From: Liolophura sinensis
Taxonomy: Eukaryota; Mollusca; Polyplacophora; Chitonida; Chitonidae
DNA: 64,000 bases
Assembly: GCF_032854445.1 (NCBI RefSeq)
Contig: NC_088295.1
Span: 40,723,385 to 40,787,384, forward strand
Reading direction: 5' to 3'
Shown here piece after piece: positions 59,161 through 64,000 of the stretch (the stretch's first letter is position 1; each line of letters starts with the position of its first letter). The notes under the pieces were generated by a model that was given only the letters and a program-made list of their open reading frames with translations, was not told the origin of the DNA and made no database searches. Both the position numbers and the translations under genes were made by a program.

Positions 59161-59444
59161 AAAGAATAAATACTCACGATCTTTAGTTTATTGGTAGAGT
59201 TCATAAACTTTGGCAAGGGCATATATCACGCCAATGCGAGCTTGATGATAGAAATGGGCTTTGCTGTAGAGTCACTGAAATGTGTTTTAAATTGGACGTT
59301 TTATTTCGGCGTTTGATTGCAATCACAAATGCTAATGCTTTGTTTTGATCCATTAGTGGCCCTCGTAGGCTCAGACGGATTAAGCGCCTGGCGAATGGGG
59401 TGGTTTACTTCATCCATACACCTCACTGCCATCATTTAAGTTAA

Positions 59445-60015
59445 AGGTGGAGAAAACATAAAAATGACATAAAGTTCAGATGAAAGAGTGCGAAAAGTTA
59501 TTAGTAAATGTGGTCTTCAATATTTTTTCCGATGTTTCCTTAAGGAGAAAAAGGAACACTTGAAAATAATTTTGTATGGTGGGTATTTGGATCACCTTTT
59601 GGTATTTATAGTCTTATTTATAGTAAGTAACACAGGTTTTATAAATATTTTTACACTAGAATCTGTTCTTTTCAGCTAACAAATGTATTAAACCTCAATT
59701 TGGATCATATTTTATACTTTTAATATGTTCATAAATATTATCATAATTTAGGTTAAATGCGTATGTTTTGATATAAACAACAAATTTACATTCAAATAAA
59801 TTTATTAGTCAGGCATCACATCCTTATTTTGGAGCATTATTATGCAACAACGATAAATACCACAAGTTGGTCCCAAATACCCGCCATACAAAAATATTTC
59901 AAATACCCTTTTCTCTTGGGAAAAAAAATCTCAAAAAATTCTAAAGATCATATTTGCAAATAAGTTTCAACGATCTTTCATCTGATTTTGGCATCATTTT
60001 TATGTTTCTTCTCCT
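59445..60015. mobile_element. MITE, second copy
   Basis: Left end 'aggtggagaaaacataaaaa' and reversed right end 'aggagaagaaacataaaaat' pair for about 50 bp, continuing to 'cagatgaaaga' on both sides. TTAA precedes it (59441-59444) and TTAT follows. The interior is AT-rich. The terminal 15 bp match the element at 39442-39968. Confidence 0.7.
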
Positions 60016-60329
60016 TTATACACCAATGGAGCAATCAATCGTTTAACTGTACTTTTTGTACGAAATCCATGTCTATATTATATTATCTAACATTGGGATT
60101 TTCAATGAAGCGGCAGTCTTGGCCAGTCTTCACCCTCGTGCAAAGCTTACTCACGTTGGAATTTTCTTGCTTTGACTTTCATCTTTTTGTATTGTATACT
60201 GTCATACGTCAGGAAGCAGCTGGTGAGCTATGACTATAAAATGAGAAATATCTAGGAGCGAAATACATGTAGCACGTTGCACCCACTGAAGCCTTTTACT
60301 TAATACTTTCTTCTATCGTGTTAAGCAGC

Positions 60330-60790
60330 ATGACCAACGAGTAGAGGCAATAGCATGACTGACGTGACGCATGAAAGCATCGCCTACGAGTGGAGTGCTC
60401 TAACCAGCGAATAGAGTGCTTCAACAAGACGCATGACAGCATAACCAACGAATAAAGTGTTCTAACGAGACGCATGGCAGCATAACCAACGAGTAGAGTG
60501 TTCTAGCGTGATGCAGGACAGCATGACCAACCAGCAAAGTGTTTTAATGTGATGCATGAAAGCATGGCGATGAGTGGAATCTTCTAACGTGACGCATGGT
60601 ATCATGACCAACAAGAAGAGTGTGCTAATGTGGACTCATTGCAGCACGATCAACGAGTACAACGTTCTAACGTGACGCATAACATCGTATCAAATGATTT
60701 TATCTATTTATTTGTTAGCTGTTTTAACTCCGCACTCACCGTGACCAAGGAGCACAGTGCTCTAATGTGACACTTAACATGCTGACAGAT
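60330..60790 (+). repeat. Minisatellite, unit about 45 bp, split by a SINE tail
   Basis: Units of the form 'gcataaccaacgagtagagt' 'gttctaacgtgacgcatgac' 'a' recur about eight times. A reversed SINE tail-like piece (TTTATCTATTTATTTGTTAGC, about 60699-60735) interrupts the array, and one more unit follows it. Confidence 0.85.
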
Positions 60791-62139
60791 AGACTACGTT
60801 GTATATTCTTCCTATATCTCGTCTGGAAAAAATTCCGTTTGCAAGTTTTCCGTTTACTGCCCAACCCAAAAGCTTAATCAAGTTTTGTATTTTTGAGAAA
60901 TAACTATCGCTATAATACAAACTATAGTGTGTGATATTGACCTTGAAAAGGCTGTAAACTGGTCGTTGCATGCCACTTGGTAACCACGAAACATGACTGT
61001 ACAGTACTTTGTTTAAACTCCACTCAGACAAGTAGAAGTATCTTAAAAGAATAAGGATTCTCTGTGCTTGTGCCCCGACCTTATTCATGCAGTAAAAAGA
61101 ATGACTGAGAACAGAACTAACCAACGTATGTCACTGACTTGAAGCATTCAAATTCCCCTTAATTCATCTATTCCAGTTACATCGCCCAAACTCGGATGTA
61201 ATGTATCAGTTAGGTAAAATTTACAAAATAGTTACGATGGAACTGAACTAATTTTCTGAAAACTAAACGTTTGGTGTCTGTTAAAATGTAAGCTGAATGT
61301 CAAGCATGCAAGTCATGTAATATCGTTTCCAGCAATTACTTTCCATTCTTAGGCAAGGATTACATTCACCACAATGGATCTTGCGAGAATACAATAATTC
61401 TATTTTGGCTTTTATTTTTTCCTATCAAATAAGACTGTTCTCCACATAATTAGCCTTTTGTGAAAAGGTCAAGCTGTACCCCTGGGAACCTTCTCGTAGT
61501 TCGCCTGGTATGGGCTTAGACGAAAACATAATTGACCAAGAGTAAACCAGTCTTTTTTTCCCTCGGGACATTGTCTCCTTCGCCTCTGCTACCCGTTTGC
61601 AATTAGCATCGGGTGTTAACGGATGTCCACTCTAGGCAGTTTGATTAGTGCGCTGGAAGTGTCAAACAGAAGACAACGTGTAACAGCCAACTGAAAGGTT
61701 TACTACTTGCCACTGTCCAACATACATGTATGCCCAGTCTTTCCTAAGACGATATGTTTAAAATACATGCACGTGTACTTTTATTTTAGATGAATTAGCA
61801 TGAATGGGAATTTATTTTTGGAACCATACGGACAGTCCTAAATGTAATCCGATGTGCCAGTTAATTTCTTCCACTCTTAACAGTACAAATAGTTGTACAC
61901 ATCGAAGAAATGTAGTATTTCGAAAGAATTCTAGGAACCAAAAATATCAATGCTCTGATTGGACATATGGGATTTGGAGAAACCACTTAAAATACTTTCT
62001 TCAAAGCTATGTGAAAATGTTTTGCCAAGACGTAATATATGCTATTTCTATCTTACACTCATTTCCGTTTTCAGCACTCCTCCCCACCCTCACCCCACCC
62101 CCACCCCCATCCCCATACACGAATGCCCTGTTTTGAATC
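60791..62139. other. Intergenic or intron, nothing recognised
   Basis: No feature was recognised, apart from a C-rich tract at about 62083-62116. Confidence 0.4.
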
Positions 62140-62190
62140 ATTTATTTATTTTATTTGAAAGTATTTGTGCGTCGTACTCAAGAATACAGT
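62140..62190 (-). mobile_element. SINE tail, minus strand
   Basis: 'ttatttattttatttgaaag' followed by 'tgcgtcgtactcaagaata' is the reversed SINE 3' end. Confidence 0.65.
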
Positions 62191-62194
62191 GTGA

Positions 62195-62420
62195 TACTTG
62201 GCAACAGTCACGCATAATACGGCTTCTTATCAATTTACCGCAGTTAAGTTTTATTCTAAATGTTCATGCAAATGATTAAACAGTGGCCCGCTAACACCAT
62301 GACTTAAGCAGAATTAGGTAAAAAAAATGCAGTGATTTTAATTGCACTTATTAGACGTCACTGCTCTAAAATTACTCAAAAACGCTGTCTTGTCATCACA
62401 AATAATATACAAGACATTCG
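62195..62420 (+). repeat. Dispersed non-coding repeat, copy 3
   Basis: Contains 'cttggcaacagtcacgcata', 'agttttattctaaatgttca', 'agcagaattaggtaaaaaaa' and 'aaattactcaaaaacgctgt' in the same order as 45538-45845. Confidence 0.75.
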
Positions 62421-62914
62421 AATGATAAAGAGCATTTTGGACGCAGACTGTACAATTTTGTTGTAAGGCAAAATTAAACGATTCTTTATAACATTCCGAT
62501 CGCTGGATGGTATCTACGTGAGAAGCAATGCTTACTAATGCAGATGTCGTCGCAACTTTAAAAATGCTCTTTGTGTTCCTAATGCATCATCTTTCATTTA
62601 CCCGTCTGTTAGAGTCTCTTCGCTTTTTATGTGGTCAATTTATCACAGATATGGTAAGATAAAAAACCCTTAAGATCCACCAAATCAAAAACGAAAAGGG
62701 ATTAGGGAATGTGTCCTGAATTTTTGGAACTTCTCAGTCATTCCGTATGTATTTTACGTCCAAAAACCCTAAGGGAGTACTAGTAATTGATTTTTGCTAT
62801 TGATTTTACAGAATTGACATTTTCCTTTTGACACCATTCTCCTGTCTTTCCATAATGTCTTCACTGGCATAAGTGAAAATAAAAGGATTAAAAGTTAAAA
62901 GAGGTGGGCAAACA

Positions 62915-62991
62915 GAACTTGTGGATTCAAAGTTTTACACCCACTAATATTATTTGAACTTGTGGATTCAAAGTTTTACACCCACTAATAA
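62915..62991 (+). repeat. 41-bp direct tandem repeat, two copies
   Basis: 'gaacttgtggattcaaagtt' followed by 'ttacacccactaata' occurs at 62915 and again at 62956, identical over 35 bp. Confidence 0.9.
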
Positions 62992-64000
62992 CTGTTTTTT
63001 TAACCCTTACCTAAAAGCACAGGCACTGACCAAGAAAGAGAAAGTGACACTCGTTAAGGATCATGCCGCTGGCTATCTAAATTGTGGGCGTTAAAGGGCT
63101 TCTAGGATTTACAGCGAAGTCTGCAAAGCATGAGATCTCTCTATACCTGTCGACCCTGTGGATGCTGCAGTGAATTCTTGCTCAGCGTGAAGAGAGACCT
63201 GCCCCTGTCAGATTTGATGAACTCTCAGGCCGTTTCACAATGAGGGACGATTTTGCATCTATTATCGCTATTAGGTCACGCGACTGGTCAACATGGAGCC
63301 CCAACGCAGCCGGCTATAGGCCAATCTCGGATTGCCTGGAATGGAATCTAAATAATTACGTCTAAAAAATCGCAAAAATTACATGCTGGCCAGCTTGGTG
63401 TCCCTGTTAGACCAATTTCCTCTCTCTACCCTTTAATGTCAAGACTAGAATAGAGAAATACGAAAATTGACGGAAAACCTTCATTCTGTTTAACGCGTGC
63501 GTACTAATATGTAGTCTTCGCTCTGCTTGCGCATTTGTATTAGTCGTCATCAGTTCGCCACCGTAGAGGCTTTTTCTGTGTAAAATCCAGGTATTCACAA
63601 AGCAGCTGTGAAGTATAACTATGTGCTTTAGGTATAGTTCTGCGGTATCCTGTTAAGTGGTGTATGGTTGCAGAAACATATACATGGAATTTCTTGGTAG
63701 CGTGGATACTGGTATTATAAACTAGCTATCGCTATATTAATATTATGGGTTTTGTTTTTTACATTACTAAGGCGTTCTTTGAAAATTATAAGGTTTTTGT
63801 GAAAATATTACTCAGGTAGGCCTTAAAATAGAGACACATGATTAAAGAACGAGAAAATTAAGGCAATGACGGAGAGCTCCATGAATGTTAAAAGATACAA
63901 TTCACGTTGATCAAATGCAGGTTTCTGCGTGACTTGTTAATCAGGGCAGCAACCCATTGAGTCCTCTGAACTCATCATGGCAAACGCTTCTTTGAAGCTG
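62992..64000. other. Right end of window, nothing firm
   Basis: A less AT-rich stretch at about 63010-63340 reads in one frame with some protein-like character (for example DDFASIIAIRSRDWSTW at about 63247) but has upstream stops and no known similarity. It may be an old transposon fragment. Confidence 0.35.

Overview
The window is animal nuclear DNA, most likely from a mollusc. Genes are split by introns with GT/AG borders, and coding density is very low. More than a dozen copies of a tRNA-derived SINE with a mollusc-style 3' tail (tgaaatattcttgagtacgg, then a conserved gtaaaacaccaatcaaataa end and TAAA repeats) are scattered on both strands. Naming the animal group from the SINE type is inference; no closer taxonomic call is possible from sequence alone.

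From 1.0 to 22.6 kb the + strand carries one complete gene for a SEC14-like protein of the SEC14L1/SEC14L5 type (PRELI/MSF1 + CRAL-TRIO + GOLD domains). I could place 14 coding exons whose phases join to about 700-711 codons, close to the 715 residues of the human protein. Its first coding exon is present twice, 311 bp apart and identical over all 63 coding bases, inside a tandem duplication of roughly 0.33 kb. The introns hold SINEs, a ten-copy 96-bp minisatellite, and an unexplained segment with CCAAT boxes in intron 5.

From 22.6 to 56.7 kb I see no convincing gene. The stretch holds minisatellites (55 bp at 28.7-29.5 kb, about 51 bp at 34.6-35.2 kb, about 38 bp at 50.3-51.2 kb, 25 bp at 52.9-53.1 kb), SINEs including an inverted dimer, a complete but decayed Tc1/mariner-type element nested in a SINE and itself carrying a MITE, a foldback element at 48.4 kb, a mariner-like 5' end at 47.0 kb, a frameshifted reverse-transcriptase relic at 45 kb and a dispersed non-coding repeat family.

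At 56.7-57.0 kb the + strand carries the first coding exon (TM1-TM2 and the start of TM3) of a class A G-protein-coupled receptor with an opsin-like pattern. Its remaining exons were not found and probably lie beyond the window. From 57.0 kb to the end there are more SINEs, a second copy of the MITE and a 45-bp minisatellite. All coordinates and splice sites come from reading the sequence by eye; transcript data would settle them.
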